Source of the DNA: Acetivibrio sp. MSJd-27
GTDB lineage: Bacteria > Bacillota > Clostridia > UMGS1840 > HGM11507
Assembly: GCF_018918095.1 (NCBI RefSeq)
Contig: NZ_JAHLPV010000015.1
Span: 1 to 54,255 of the forward strand
DNA length: 54,255 nucleotides
Reading direction: 5' to 3'
In this document: in pieces, positions 8,957 through 17,693 of the stretch
How positions within the stretch are numbered: the first letter of the stretch is position 1
Layout of the letters: the number at the start of each line of letters is the position of its first letter
The notes under the pieces: model-generated
What the model was told of the DNA's origin: nothing
Seen by the model: the letters and a program-made list of their open reading frames with translations, nothing else
Database searches by the model: none
Translations under genes and position numbers: made by a program

Positions 8957-8970
8957 TCGCAAAAATGCGA
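8957..8970. promoter_or_regulatory. Operator O1 of the phage-type switch
   Basis: TCGCAAAAATGCGA is an inverted repeat with five-base arms (TCGCA/TGCGA) and a four-base centre. It lies between the two divergent promoters. Confidence 0.5.
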
Positions 8971-8978
8971 TTTTCATA

Positions 8979-9007
8979 TTGACAAATGACTCAAGTGATG
9001 ATACGAT
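8979..9007 (+). promoter_or_regulatory. Rightward promoter of the phage-type switch
   Basis: TTGACA (8979-8984) and TACGAT (9002-9007) are 17 bases apart. The promoter is bracketed by O1 on the left and O2 on the right and would drive the Lar-like gene. Confidence 0.6.
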
Positions 9008-9019
9008 TAATCCACAGAG

Positions 9020-9033
9020 TTGCATAAATGCGA
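9020..9033. promoter_or_regulatory. Operator O2 of the phage-type switch
   Basis: TTGCATAAATGCGA repeats the architecture of O1 (arms five bases, centre four bases, right arm TGCGA identical, left arm one base different). It lies just downstream of the rightward -10. Confidence 0.45.
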
Positions 9034-9189
9034 TTTTATAAGATGTAAAACTACTTTTTTACAAACGATAATATATATAAAATAGTGGCAATCTGTCTAT
9101 ATCTAGAATACAAATACCGGAAATTAATAAGGCGAAAAAATAGCGTGATGCTATGCAAAGATAAGATTAGAAAGGATGTCGAATTTCTG

Positions 9190-9441
9190 ATGAATGGACT
9201 AAAACCATGCCCGTTTTGCGGCGGTCATGCTGAGATAAAAGTGTATAACCCTAAATATTATGGAACAGTTGGTGTTTCTGTTGTATGCAAAAACTGCGGT
9301 GCTCGGGGCAGACTGGCAGGTATAAATGATGTGGTAATATCAGGAAACACTATCTCTACTCCTATTACGAATGATACGGTTGAGAGAGGAAGGAGACAAG
9401 CGGCAGAATTATGGAACAGAAGGGTCAAAAGCAATGTTTAA
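9190..9441 (+). CDS. Lar-family restriction-alleviation-like zinc-ribbon protein
   Basis: The protein starts MNGLKPCPFCGG, the hallmark N-terminus of Lar-like proteins common in prophages, and has a second Cys pair (VVCKNCGARG), so a single zinc ribbon is likely. It ends with AAELWNRRV, also typical of the family. From this ATG it has 83 residues; the frame is open back to 9085, but family members start at this point. The AAGGA site is 13 bases upstream, rather far. It is the only gene under the rightward promoter of the phage-type switch and probably a prophage remnant; activity against restriction systems is unproven. Confidence 0.7.
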   Translation: MNGLKPCPFCGGHAEIKVYNPKYYGTVGVSVVCKNCGARGRLAGINDVVISGNTISTPITNDTVERGRRQAAELWNRRVKSNV

Positions 9442-9920
9442 GCATTACAAAGTTGGTTTTTACAAAACAATTTTTTGCAATTCTGCGTCGAAATATTCAT
9501 GAATATGACAGAATCGTCCCCGCATTTTCATAACTCATAAAAATTGATTTCTGGTGTATAGAAGAAAAATTTTGTTTTTCAGCTCATTAGTGTATCAATT
9601 GGGAAGAACCATTGTATAGAAAGTCACTATTTGGTGGAGACGGACCTTGAGTCTGATCCATTCTTCAATAAATATTTGGAGGTACAGGGGCTACTCGATT
9701 GTGCACAGAGAAGAAAGGCCTTAAACTAGAGAAGTATACATAATCTCAAAAGAAAACATTGTGTTATACCTATGATCTCGATTTTCTTTCTCAATATAGA
9801 CGAACCTTTTATAATGTAGTATAATGGTTTAAACAAACGAACCGTTAAACCGATAAAAATCGATAGACAGATACGGCCGGAAAGAAACTTCTCTTTCGGG
9901 TCGGGAAAGAGGACAGCTTT
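9442..9920. other. Intergenic region before the MMPL gene
   Basis: No gene is visible in about 450 bases. The first part is featureless. The 3' part holds two TATAAT elements (9810-9815 and 9820-9825) and an inverted repeat (9826-9851) that together probably form the regulated promoter of the pump operon. Confidence 0.6.
9826..9851. promoter_or_regulatory. Inverted repeat overlapping the pump operon promoter
   Basis: GGTTTAA (9826-9832) and TTAAACC (9845-9851) are inverted arms around a 12-base centre, immediately downstream of TATAAT at 9820-9825. The position fits a repressor site of TetR or ArsR type. The only regulator in the operon is the ArsR-like gene at its far end. Confidence 0.45.
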
Positions 9921-12386
9921 ATGAAGAAAGAAGAAAAGAAAAGTGCAATTGAGCGGCTGGCGGCTTTTATTGTAGACAAGCGGAAAGGTTTTTTTCTGGT
10001 ATTTATCGGAATGGCTATTTTCAGTGTCTTCGCCAGCACGTGGGTTTCTATCAATGAAGATCTAACCTCGTATCTTCCGGAGGAAACAGAGACGCGGCAA
10101 GGCCTGACGATTATGGAGGATGAATTTACAACCTTTGCTTCCGCACGGGTGATGGTGGATAATATTTCTTATGCAAAAGCGAAACAGGTTGCAGAGCAGC
10201 TTAAGGAGCTGGAGGGAGTCAAGTCTGTCACATTTGATGACACGCAGGATCACTTCCGCTCTGCAGCGGCTCTTTTTGATATTACATTTGACGGTGAAAC
10301 AGATGATCAAATCAGCCTGGACGCTATGAAAAGCGTGAGGGACGCCCTGTCTGGCTGGGATGTTTCAATCTTCACAGAAGTTGGAAATTCGGATTCTGAA
10401 ACTATTGCATCCGAGATGAATGTGGTAATGGTGATTGCAGTTGTTATTATCATTGCCGTTTTGCTTTTTACATCCCATACCTACATGGAAATCCCTGTTT
10501 TATTGATCACCTTTGGAACTGCGGCAATTTTGAATATGGGAACCAATTTTATATTCGGAGAAATTTCTTTCGTATCGAAATCCATTGCGGTTGTATTGCA
10601 GTTGGCGCTTGCGCTGGATTATGCAATTATCCTATGTCACCGTTATACCGAGGAACGAGTGCATCTCGAAGCGCGCGAGGCAGTTATTACTGCTTTGTCC
10701 AAGGCGATTCCGGAGATATCCGGAAGTTGCCTTACCACCATTTCAGGGCTTGTGGCGATGACTTTTATGCAGTTTCGAATTGGCTTTGATATGGGAATTG
10801 TGTTGATCAAAGCAATATTTTTCAGCCTTTTGTGTGTTTTTACTTTAATGCCGGGGCTGCTAATGCTGTTCTCGAAATGGATTGACAAGACACACCATCG
10901 CAGTTTTGTTCCGCGGATTACGGCAGTTGGAAAATTGGCGGTAAAGTCTCGTTTTATCATTCCTCCTGTTTTTGTTTGTCTCTTGGTGTTTGCTTTTTTG
11001 TTGTCAAATCAATGTCCCTATGTGTATGGAACCAGTACTTTACATACTGCAAAACAAAATGAAAGCCAGATTCAGCAGCAGAGGATTGAGGAAACTTTCG
11101 GCAGTCAGAATATGATGGCATTATTGGTGCCGGCGGGTGACTATAAAACAGAAGCCAAACTTCTTTCCGAGCTGAACAGCTGCACCGAAATCGATTCCAC
11201 GATGGGGCTCTCTAATATTGAGGCGATGGATGGATATGTATTGACGGATACGCTTACAAGCCGTCAATTCGCGGAGCTAACCGATTTGGATATTGAGGTA
11301 GCACGGCTGCTGTATACCGCTTATGCTGCCAATGAAAAAACTTACGGACAGATTGTCAGCGGAATTGATAGCTATGGAGTTCCTCTCATTGATATGTTTA
11401 TGTTTCTTTATGATCAAAAACAGCAGGGATATGTCAATTTGGATGAGGAACTTAATGAAAAACTTGAGGATATGCACAGCCAGCTGAAGGATGCACAGCT
11501 GCAGCTGCAGGGAGAGCATTATAGCCGTATGTTGCTGTATCTGAATTTGCCTGAGGAAAGTGCGGAAACCTTTGCGTTTTTGGATCAAATTCATCAGATC
11601 GCGGAAAAATACTATAATGATCCGGTTTATCTGGTAGGTAATTCTACAAACGATTACGATTTATCCAGTTCCTTTGGAAATGACAATATTCTTATCAGCA
11701 TTCTGTCAGCGGTATTTGTTATTCTGGTGCTGCTGTTTACCTTCAAATCCGCAGGACTTCCGATTTTACTGATTTTAGTAATACAGGGAAGCATATGGAT
11801 GAATTTTTCCTTTCCAACACTGACACACAGCAACCTTTTCTTTATGAGCTATCTGGTGGTCAGTTCCATTCAAATGGGGGCAAACATTGATTATGCCATT
11901 GTTATAACCAACCGTTACACCACACTGAAAAAGGAAATGCCGATCAAACAGGCTATGATAACGGCCTTAAACCAAGCATTTCCCACTATTATGACCTCCG
12001 GCCTGATGCTTGCATCCGCAGGTATTTTGATTGGACAGCTTTCCTCCAATCCAATTATTGCTTCCATTGGTGTTTGCCTGGGACGCGGAACGATTATTTC
12101 CATTATCCTGGTTATGTTTACACTGCCCCAAATCTTATTGCTGGGGGATGTTATTGTTGAGAAGACAGCATTTTCTCTGAAAAAACCGGATATCGTCCGA
12201 AACCATACGGGGAATATGCGGATAAGCGGTCATGTGCGCGGTTATATATCCGGTATGGTGGACGCTGATTTGCAGGGTACCGTTCATGGTACCATAAATG
12301 CGATGGTAGAAGCAGGAAATATCGAGGAAGAAAAAATGATAACAGAGCATACGGAAAATACAGAGCAAAATAAGGAGGAAGTGTGA
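9921..12386 (+). CDS. MMPL/RND-family exporter with a beta-repeat tail
   Basis: This 821-residue protein has the two-fold RND/MMPL layout. Helix 1 is at about 23-43, a large outside loop follows, then a five-helix bundle at about 168-315. The second half repeats this with helix 7 at about 345-362 and a bundle near 590-750. Each bundle carries the conserved Asp-Tyr pair of the proton path (LALDYAIIL at about 231-239, and ANIDYAIVI in the second half). After the last helix is a short tail with Ile/Val-Ser/His-Gly repeats (RISGHVRGYISGMV) resembling a small right-handed beta-helix. It likely exports a lipid or envelope compound using the proton gradient; the substrate is unknown. One base separates it from the surface-protein gene. 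Confidence 0.85.
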   Translation: MKKEEKKSAIERLAAFIVDKRKGFFLVFIGMAIFSVFASTWVSINEDLTSYLPEETETRQGLTIMEDEFTTFASARVMVDNISYAKAKQVAEQLKELEGVKSVTFDDTQDHFRSAAALFDITFDGETDDQISLDAMKSVRDALSGWDVSIFTEVGNSDSETIASEMNVVMVIAVVIIIAVLLFTSHTYMEIPVLLITFGTAAILNMGTNFIFGEISFVSKSIAVVLQLALALDYAIILCHRYTEERVHLEAREAVITALSKAIPEISGSCLTTISGLVAMTFMQFRIGFDMGIVLIKAIFFSLLCVFTLMPGLLMLFSKWIDKTHHRSFVPRITAVGKLAVKSRFIIPPVFVCLLVFAFLLSNQCPYVYGTSTLHTAKQNESQIQQQRIEETFGSQNMMALLVPAGDYKTEAKLLSELNSCTEIDSTMGLSNIEAMDGYVLTDTLTSRQFAELTDLDIEVARLLYTAYAANEKTYGQIVSGIDSYGVPLIDMFMFLYDQKQQGYVNLDEELNEKLEDMHSQLKDAQLQLQGEHYSRMLLYLNLPEESAETFAFLDQIHQIAEKYYNDPVYLVGNSTNDYDLSSSFGNDNILISILSAVFVILVLLFTFKSAGLPILLILVIQGSIWMNFSFPTLTHSNLFFMSYLVVSSIQMGANIDYAIVITNRYTTLKKEMPIKQAMITALNQAFPTIMTSGLMLASAGILIGQLSSNPIIASIGVCLGRGTIISIILVMFTLPQILLLGDVIVEKTAFSLKKPDIVRNHTGNMRISGHVRGYISGMVDADLQGTVHGTINAMVEAGNIEEEKMITEHTENTEQNKEEV

Positions 12387-12387
12387 A

Positions 12388-15300
12388 ATGAACAAGAATA
12401 GAATGATATCTCTATGGCTGGTTTTTCTCCTTTTCTTTTCTTTCATGCCGGCTGATTTTATTTCAGTATTTGCGCAGGAAGATACTATTTTTCTTTCCAC
12501 CGTGGAGGATTTCCGGGTGTTGTCCAAAAAATGCTCTCTGGATACCTGGTCACAGGGAAAGCAGATTCTTTTGATGAACGATCTGGATTTTACGGGAAAT
12601 GAATTTATTCCCATTCCTACCTTTGGCGGCACCTTTGACGGCGGAGGTCATACGATAAGCGGCATCGTTTTGCCTGCGGGCAGTCCGGTGCAGGGGGTAT
12701 TCCGTTATATTCAGAAAAGCGGCCTCGTTCAAAATCTGAATGTAAGTGTTTCTATTTCGTCAGGAGAGGGAAAAGATACATTTGGTGGGATTGCGGGAAA
12801 TAACCGCGGCAATATCCAAAATTGCCGCTTTTCCGGAAATATCAGCGGAAAAAGTATTGTGGGAGGAATTGTCGGAATCAATGAGTCGGAGGGAAGAATC
12901 GGCAATTGTGTCTCCCAGGGGATTTTAAGCAGCCAGAAGTATACCGGCGGTATCGTGGGGGAAAACTTCGGTATTCTTCTCAAATGTACCAATCAAAGTA
13001 AAATCAATACTACCTCGGAGGAGGCAGCGTTAAAATTAGAGGATATCCAATTGGAACAGTTGGATCAGCTGGATGAAAATACAGTTCCTATCAGCGGGCA
13101 TACCGATTCTGGAGGAATTGCCGGATACTCGAGCGGCATTCTTCAAAGCTGTTATAATTATGGTGTTGTTGGGTATCCGCATATGGGCTATAATATCGGG
13201 GGAATTGCCGGCCGGCAGGCCGGATATATGAACGGATGTTATAATTATGGACAAGTGCTTGGCCGCAAGGATGTGGGTGGCATTGCAGGTCAGATGGAAC
13301 CCTATGTGTTCCTGCAGTATTCGGAGGATGAACTGCAGCAGCTGAACAGTGAAATGAACAGGCTTCACACTCTGGTAAACCAGGCATTGGCCAATGTGAA
13401 CATCACGTCAGATACCGTATCAAATCGAATCAATATGATATCCGGATATGCCTCTGAAGCCAAAGACAGCTCTAAAAATTTGCTGGATCAAACTTCTGAT
13501 TATGCCGGGCAGGTTTCTGATTTTGTAAATCAAAGCATGGAAACAGTAAATGACATCAGTGCGATCGTGACGGAGACGCTGGATAAAACCGTTCCTGTAA
13601 TGGAGGATATCAGAATGGCTTCCGATACATTGTCAGATGCGGTTGGCCAGCTCAGCAACGCACTGGAGGAAATAGATCAAATAACGCAGAGCGGCAAGGA
13701 TGCGCTGCAAGCCATGAAGGAGGCTTTAAACGATCTGGATGCTGCCGTCGGCAATCTTCAGATTGGAATCAGCAAGATACAGACAGCCGCAGATAGGCTG
13801 CTGGATGCGGTGACAGGAGGAAATCCTGATAAGGTAACACAGGCCTTAACACAGCTTGCCGAAGGCATGGGAGGTTTAAAAACAGCATTTCAAGATATAG
13901 GAACCGCATTCCGCGATTTAAAGGATGCGTTGTTACCAATTGATTGGGGAAATTTGGAACAACAAAAGCAGGAGATTGCAAACGCGGTGAATGCGTTGGA
14001 AAGCGCTTTGAAAGCAGCGGGCAATGCGATAGCCGACATGCAGGAGGCCATAGACGTACTCAAGAGCCACCCAGTAGATTGGGAGAGACTGCTGGGTGCT
14101 TTAAGTGTTTTGGACAGGGCAATGGATAATTTCGTGGCAGCGGGAAACGCAGCGCGGAGTTCCTTCAAAAAAATAAAGACGGCAATGGACTCCCTTCAGG
14201 ATGCTTCGGATGCAGCGGGACAAATGGTTCAGGGAGTAAGAACCTCTCTGAATACCATGCAGGCGGCGACAGACAGTATCACGGCGGCAGTGGGGAAGAG
14301 CAGAGATATTCTAAAAGATCTGTCAGAACGGGAGCCTATCACTTTTCCGGCACTGGACAGTGATTTCCATTTGGATACAGACCGCTTATATTCCTCTCTC
14401 TCCGGAGTTTCGGTTCAGCTGAACAATCTGAACACCGAACTTCACTCAGCTGGAAAACAGTTCACTTCTGATTTGCAGGCGATCAGCGATCAGTTCCATG
14501 TGGTAATGCAGTTATTGATTGATGCTGTTTCTGCAAGAGATACTGATTTATCCGATTTGACGGAGGATATCTCGGAGCAGGACATTTCCTCTGCTACTGA
14601 CGGAAAGGTGAGTAGATGCATAAATTATGGTGCTGTAGAAGCGGATTTGAATGTCGGCGGGGCGGTTGGATCAATGGCGATTGAATACGACCTGGATCCA
14701 GAGGATGATATCTCTTCTATGGGGAAAAAATCGCTGAACTTCCGCTATGAAGCAAAAGCGGTTCTCCTTGGCTGTGTGAATGAGGGCAGTGTAACCGCAA
14801 AAAAAAATTATGCAGGCGGCTTAGTGGGAAGGATGAATTTGGGAACCATACAGGAATGTGAAGGATATGGCAGGGTGGAAAGTACAAGCGGTGATTATGT
14901 CGGTGGAATTGTTGGCCTGTCAGATGCGGCAATCCGCAGAAGTTACGCCAAATGTACCCTGGCTGGGAGAAGCAGCGTTGGCGGTATTGCCGGACAAGCA
15001 AAAAAGATGACAGAATGCTATTCCATTGTTAATATAGAAAAGGGAACCGGTCTTGTGGGTGCAGTTGCGGGGACAAGAAGCAAAAAGGAAAGCGGAATCA
15101 GCAGCAACTATTTTCTGGATACCGGATGGGCGGGAATTGATAATATCAGCTATGCCGGAATCGCCGAGCCCATCTCCTATGAAGCGCTCTCCAAACAGAG
15201 TCAGCTGCCGGATAAATTTCTGCAGTTTGTTTTAACCTTCCGTGCGGATGGCAATGTGCTTGGGGAAGAAGTACTGAAATTCGGCGAATCGCTGCCTGCA

Positions 15301-15888
15301 TCCAGAATGCCGCAAATCCCTGAAAAAGAGGGGTACTATAGCGCGTGGCCGGAATTTGATTTTTCAAATATCACTTTCAGCGCAGTTTTAGATGCAGTTT
15401 ACACACCATGGGTCACTGTGCTTACCAGTAGTGAGACAAATGAAAAAAGTGGAAAAGCATTGGCGCTGGCGGAGGGAAATTTCCGTGACACCGCTATACT
15501 GTCTGTAACAGACAGTACAGAATCTCCGCCGTCCGAAAGCGGCGAAGATTCTCCTGTGATGTGGAAACTGAAGATTGAGGGAGCGGATATAACGGCGGAT
15601 CAGGAAGTGCCAGTCCGGTTGCTTTGTCCAGCAGGCACGAAACAGATAAAAGTATGGTGTCTGTCAGGTGATGAGTGGAAAGAAGTTTCCTATACCAAAA
15701 ACGGGAGTTATCTGATGACTTATATGTATGGAAATGAAAATACATTCTGTATTACATCATCAAAAGGAAATATAATACTAATTGTAATTAGCATTGCAAC
15801 ACTTTTTATTTTGCTGGCTACCTTTATTTTCTTGAAGAGAAAAGGGCTCTTCCGCAGAAAATATCATTCGAAAACAAAGGTGAAATAG
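12388..15888 (+). CDS. Large surface protein with GLUG repeats and a coiled-coil core
   Basis: This 1166-residue protein has a signal peptide (about residues 1-29, likely cut after SVFA). An N-terminal block of GLUG-type repeats follows (motifs such as GGIAGNNRG and GGIVGINESE, to about residue 310). Then comes about 420 residues of heptad-rich, alanine-rich helical sequence (about 320-740), more GLUG repeats (about 750-900), a beta-rich region and a C-terminal membrane helix (about 1128-1150) followed by a basic tail. It is therefore anchored in the membrane and exposed outside. The coiled coil resembles the extracellular helical domains found inside many Firmicute MMPL/YhgE proteins, so it may be a separate partner of the preceding pump. 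The start has an AGGAGG site inside the end of the pump gene. Confidence 0.8.
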   Translation: MNKNRMISLWLVFLLFFSFMPADFISVFAQEDTIFLSTVEDFRVLSKKCSLDTWSQGKQILLMNDLDFTGNEFIPIPTFGGTFDGGGHTISGIVLPAGSPVQGVFRYIQKSGLVQNLNVSVSISSGEGKDTFGGIAGNNRGNIQNCRFSGNISGKSIVGGIVGINESEGRIGNCVSQGILSSQKYTGGIVGENFGILLKCTNQSKINTTSEEAALKLEDIQLEQLDQLDENTVPISGHTDSGGIAGYSSGILQSCYNYGVVGYPHMGYNIGGIAGRQAGYMNGCYNYGQVLGRKDVGGIAGQMEPYVFLQYSEDELQQLNSEMNRLHTLVNQALANVNITSDTVSNRINMISGYASEAKDSSKNLLDQTSDYAGQVSDFVNQSMETVNDISAIVTETLDKTVPVMEDIRMASDTLSDAVGQLSNALEEIDQITQSGKDALQAMKEALNDLDAAVGNLQIGISKIQTAADRLLDAVTGGNPDKVTQALTQLAEGMGGLKTAFQDIGTAFRDLKDALLPIDWGNLEQQKQEIANAVNALESALKAAGNAIADMQEAIDVLKSHPVDWERLLGALSVLDRAMDNFVAAGNAARSSFKKIKTAMDSLQDASDAAGQMVQGVRTSLNTMQAATDSITAAVGKSRDILKDLSEREPITFPALDSDFHLDTDRLYSSLSGVSVQLNNLNTELHSAGKQFTSDLQAISDQFHVVMQLLIDAVSARDTDLSDLTEDISEQDISSATDGKVSRCINYGAVEADLNVGGAVGSMAIEYDLDPEDDISSMGKKSLNFRYEAKAVLLGCVNEGSVTAKKNYAGGLVGRMNLGTIQECEGYGRVESTSGDYVGGIVGLSDAAIRRSYAKCTLAGRSSVGGIAGQAKKMTECYSIVNIEKGTGLVGAVAGTRSKKESGISSNYFLDTGWAGIDNISYAGIAEPISYEALSKQSQLPDKFLQFVLTFRADGNVLGEEVLKFGESLPASRMPQIPEKEGYYSAWPEFDFSNITFSAVLDAVYTPWVTVLTSSETNEKSGKALALAEGNFRDTAILSVTDSTESPPSESGEDSPVMWKLKIEGADITADQEVPVRLLCPAGTKQIKVWCLSGDEWKEVSYTKNGSYLMTYMYGNENTFCITSSKGNIILIVISIATLFILLATFIFLKRKGLFRRKYHSKTKVK

Positions 15889-15902
15889 GGGAGGAAAAAA
15901 GA

Positions 15903-16516
15903 ATGGCTTACCATGTGATTTGTATCAGCCGCCAGTTTGGGAGCGGGGGGCATGAAATCGGTGAAAAATTAGCAGAACAATTGCATGTTTCTTTTTATGA
16001 CAAAAATTTAGTTGTATTGGCTGCAGAAAGGAGCGGAATTCACCCGGAAACACTGGAAAAAGCCGATGAAAGGCGCACCAATCCATGGCTATATGAGAGT
16101 CTGCATGAGGAAAATCAGACATTTGGACGGGGACTTCCCGCAAGCGATGCTCTTTTTCAACTGCAAAGTCAGCTTATTCTGGAAGCGGCCAAAAAAAAGA
16201 TTGTGTTATTGTAGGCAGATGTGGAGGATATCTGCTGCGGCAAAATCAGATTCCGTGCATCAGTCTGTTTATCTGCGCTCCCTTTGAAGATCGCGTGCGG
16301 AGAAAAATGAAGCAGGAGGGCATCAAAGAAAAAGCAGCTTACGATCTGGTGAGGAAAGAGGACAAATACAGGAAAGCTTACTATAATTATTATACCGGAG
16401 AAAATTGGGGAAACCCTGAAACCTATGACTTTTGCATCAACAGTGCAGCAAGAGGAATTGAGACGACCATAGATTTATTAGGCAAAATGTTGTGCCGTGA
16501 GGAGTGGAAAAGATGA
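15903..16516 (+). pseudogene. Cytidylate-kinase-like protein interrupted by a frameshift at an A-tract
   Basis: The first frame (15903-16214) encodes 103 residues with a nucleotide-kinase-like start (ISRQFGSGGHEIGEKLAEQL), as in the cytidylate kinase-like family. It stops soon after a run of eight A (16191-16198). The continuation (GRCGGYLLRQ and onward to 16516) is in the -1 frame. Joining both gives about 204 residues, the family's usual size. The junction is A AAA AAG in the zero frame, the classic dnaX-type slippery heptamer, and slipping back one base leads exactly into the second frame. A hairpin GCAGAT/ATCTGC (16215-16220 and 16230-16235) lies downstream. A true deletion, a sequencing error and programmed frameshifting all remain possible. 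The stop overlaps the ArsR start. Confidence 0.75.
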
Positions 16517-16866
16517 AAACCAAAACAAATCTGTTACAGCTCAAAAAAAGATTTCTTGACTGCCAAAAGGTTATCTGCGCCATTGGCGATGAAACTCGCC
16601 AGGCAATCATCATCACGCTTTTGGAAGGAGAATGGAACGGCATGCGGGTCGGAGAGATTACTTCCCGCACTCATCTTTCCCGACCTGCGGTGTCGCATCA
16701 TCTGAAGATTCTTTTAGATGCGGGCGTTATCAGTCTGCGGCGGGAGGGAACAATGAATTTTTATTCCCTGAAGCCGAAGGAAAATGAAATAAAAAAATTA
16801 AACTTGCTTCTGAATGATATCTCCAGTTTATATACTGAGTTTCAGAACAAAAAACCAAAGGGATGA
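16513..16866 (+). CDS. ArsR-family transcriptional regulator
   Basis: A winged helix-turn-helix of ArsR type fills the 117-residue protein (recognition region TSRTHLSRPAVSHHLKIL). No Cys-rich metal motif is seen, so it is not an obvious metal sensor. A GTG three codons upstream is in frame but overlaps the GAGGAG ribosome site, so ATG 16513 is preferred. The start overlaps the stop of the kinase-like gene (ATGA). As last gene of the pump operon it may regulate the operon, possibly through the inverted repeat at 9826-9851; that link is inference. Confidence 0.8.
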   Translation: MKTKTNLLQLKKRFLDCQKVICAIGDETRQAIIITLLEGEWNGMRVGEITSRTHLSRPAVSHHLKILLDAGVISLRREGTMNFYSLKPKENEIKKLNLLLNDISSLYTEFQNKKPKG

Positions 16867-16885
16867 AGCTCATCTTCATCCCTTT
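16857..16885. terminator. Hairpin terminator at the end of the pump operon
   Basis: AAAGGGATGAAG (16857-16868) pairs perfectly with CTTCATCCCTTT (16874-16885). The stop codon of the ArsR gene lies in the left arm. The A/T tracts at both ends could serve both strands, as the next gene converges from the right. Confidence 0.7.
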
Positions 16886-16934
16886 GTATGATTCAGTATG
16901 ACATCCGGCAATCGAAATGATACCGTTTCAATGT

Positions 16935-17381
16935 TTAGATAAAAAACATAAATCCGTCCTGACCATTACGCTGTCTTACTTCCTGGATCAATTGCGCCAG
17001 GGATATGTTTTTTAATGTCTGGGAAACCATTTCGTCCAAAGGATGAAACACAAATTTTTGCATAATTTCCCCAAGATGGCTTTCATCGCCTGGGAGAGAG
17101 GTATCTGTCTTTTCGAAAAGGGTGGATTCAATGGCATATAAAATATCATATGCAGTGATGTCTTCTGATGGCTTTGCAAGCCGGTATCCTCCGCCAGCTC
17201 CTTTTACGGAGTGTACTAGTTCTGCTTTTTTTAATAAGGTAAATACTTGCTCAAGATATATTTTGGAAATACCGCATTTCTCTGAAACGGCAAGGATTGC
17301 GGTTGGTTCCGCTTCCTTTTCTTTCTGTCCTAAAAGAATCATGGAGGCCAGTCCATATCTGCCCTTTGACGATATTCGCAT
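16935..17381 (-). CDS. cymR: Rrf2-family regulator, CymR-like
   Basis: The 148-residue protein starts MRISSKGRYGL, the standard Rrf2 N-terminus, with a winged helix-turn-helix and the GAGGGYRLAKP motif. It has a single Cys (residue 36) and lacks the three-Cys cluster that binds iron-sulfur in IscR, so it fits the CymR type, which represses cysteine-uptake and synthesis genes. In Bacillus, CymR senses cysteine through a complex with CysK, and here cysK is the divergent neighbour. The start is chosen because GGAGGA lies seven bases upstream; the longer frame has none. The symbol is inferred from family and context. Confidence 0.75.
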   Translation of the reverse strand: MRISSKGRYGLASMILLGQKEKEAEPTAILAVSEKCGISKIYLEQVFTLLKKAELVHSVKGAGGGYRLAKPSEDITAYDILYAIESTLFEKTDTSLPGDESHLGEIMQKFVFHPLDEMVSQTLKNISLAQLIQEVRQRNGQDGFMFFI

Positions 17382-17412
17382 CGTTTTTCCTCCTCTTAAT
17401 TTGACTTTTATT

Positions 17413-17441
17413 ATTATAACAAGATAAAAATGTTTTTGCAA
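17413..17441 (-). promoter_or_regulatory. Promoter of the Rrf2 regulator gene
   Basis: On the minus strand TTGCAA (17441-17436) and TATAAT (17418-17413) are 17 bases apart, just upstream of the ribosome site. Confidence 0.65.
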
Positions 17442-17640
17442 GGCAAAAGCCAACGTAAAAGCGTTTCAGCCTTGCCAAGCGCAGGGATATCTTCTTTCCA
17501 TATGCTGTGAAATAGGAACTTGTCGACTTTTTCAGATCATTGGAAATTCTTTTTTTGCAGGGGCACACTCTGCCTCTGGTTCGCTTTCTTTTGGAGCATA
17601 CCCTTGCTGAAAAGATATTCCATGAATTATGAAAAAAGTG

Positions 17641-17669
17641 TTGACAAAAAGAAATGCAATGAGTATAAT
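17641..17669 (+). promoter_or_regulatory. cysK promoter, consensus
   Basis: TTGACA (17641-17646) and TATAAT (17664-17669) are perfect consensus hexamers with a 17-base spacer. Confidence 0.85.
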
Positions 17670-17672
17670 AAT

Positions 17673-17693
17673 AACATATTAATCATATATGTT
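17673..17693. promoter_or_regulatory. Inverted repeat in the cysK start region, possible operator
   Basis: AACATAT (17673-17679) and ATATGTT (17687-17693) flank a seven-base spacer directly after the -10 element. Repressor binding here would block transcription; the neighbouring CymR-like protein is the obvious candidate. Confidence 0.45.

Noticed and set aside
7077-9900. Integrative element using tRNA-Ala as attachment site
   Set aside because: No copy of the tRNA 3' end was found downstream and no integrase is present.
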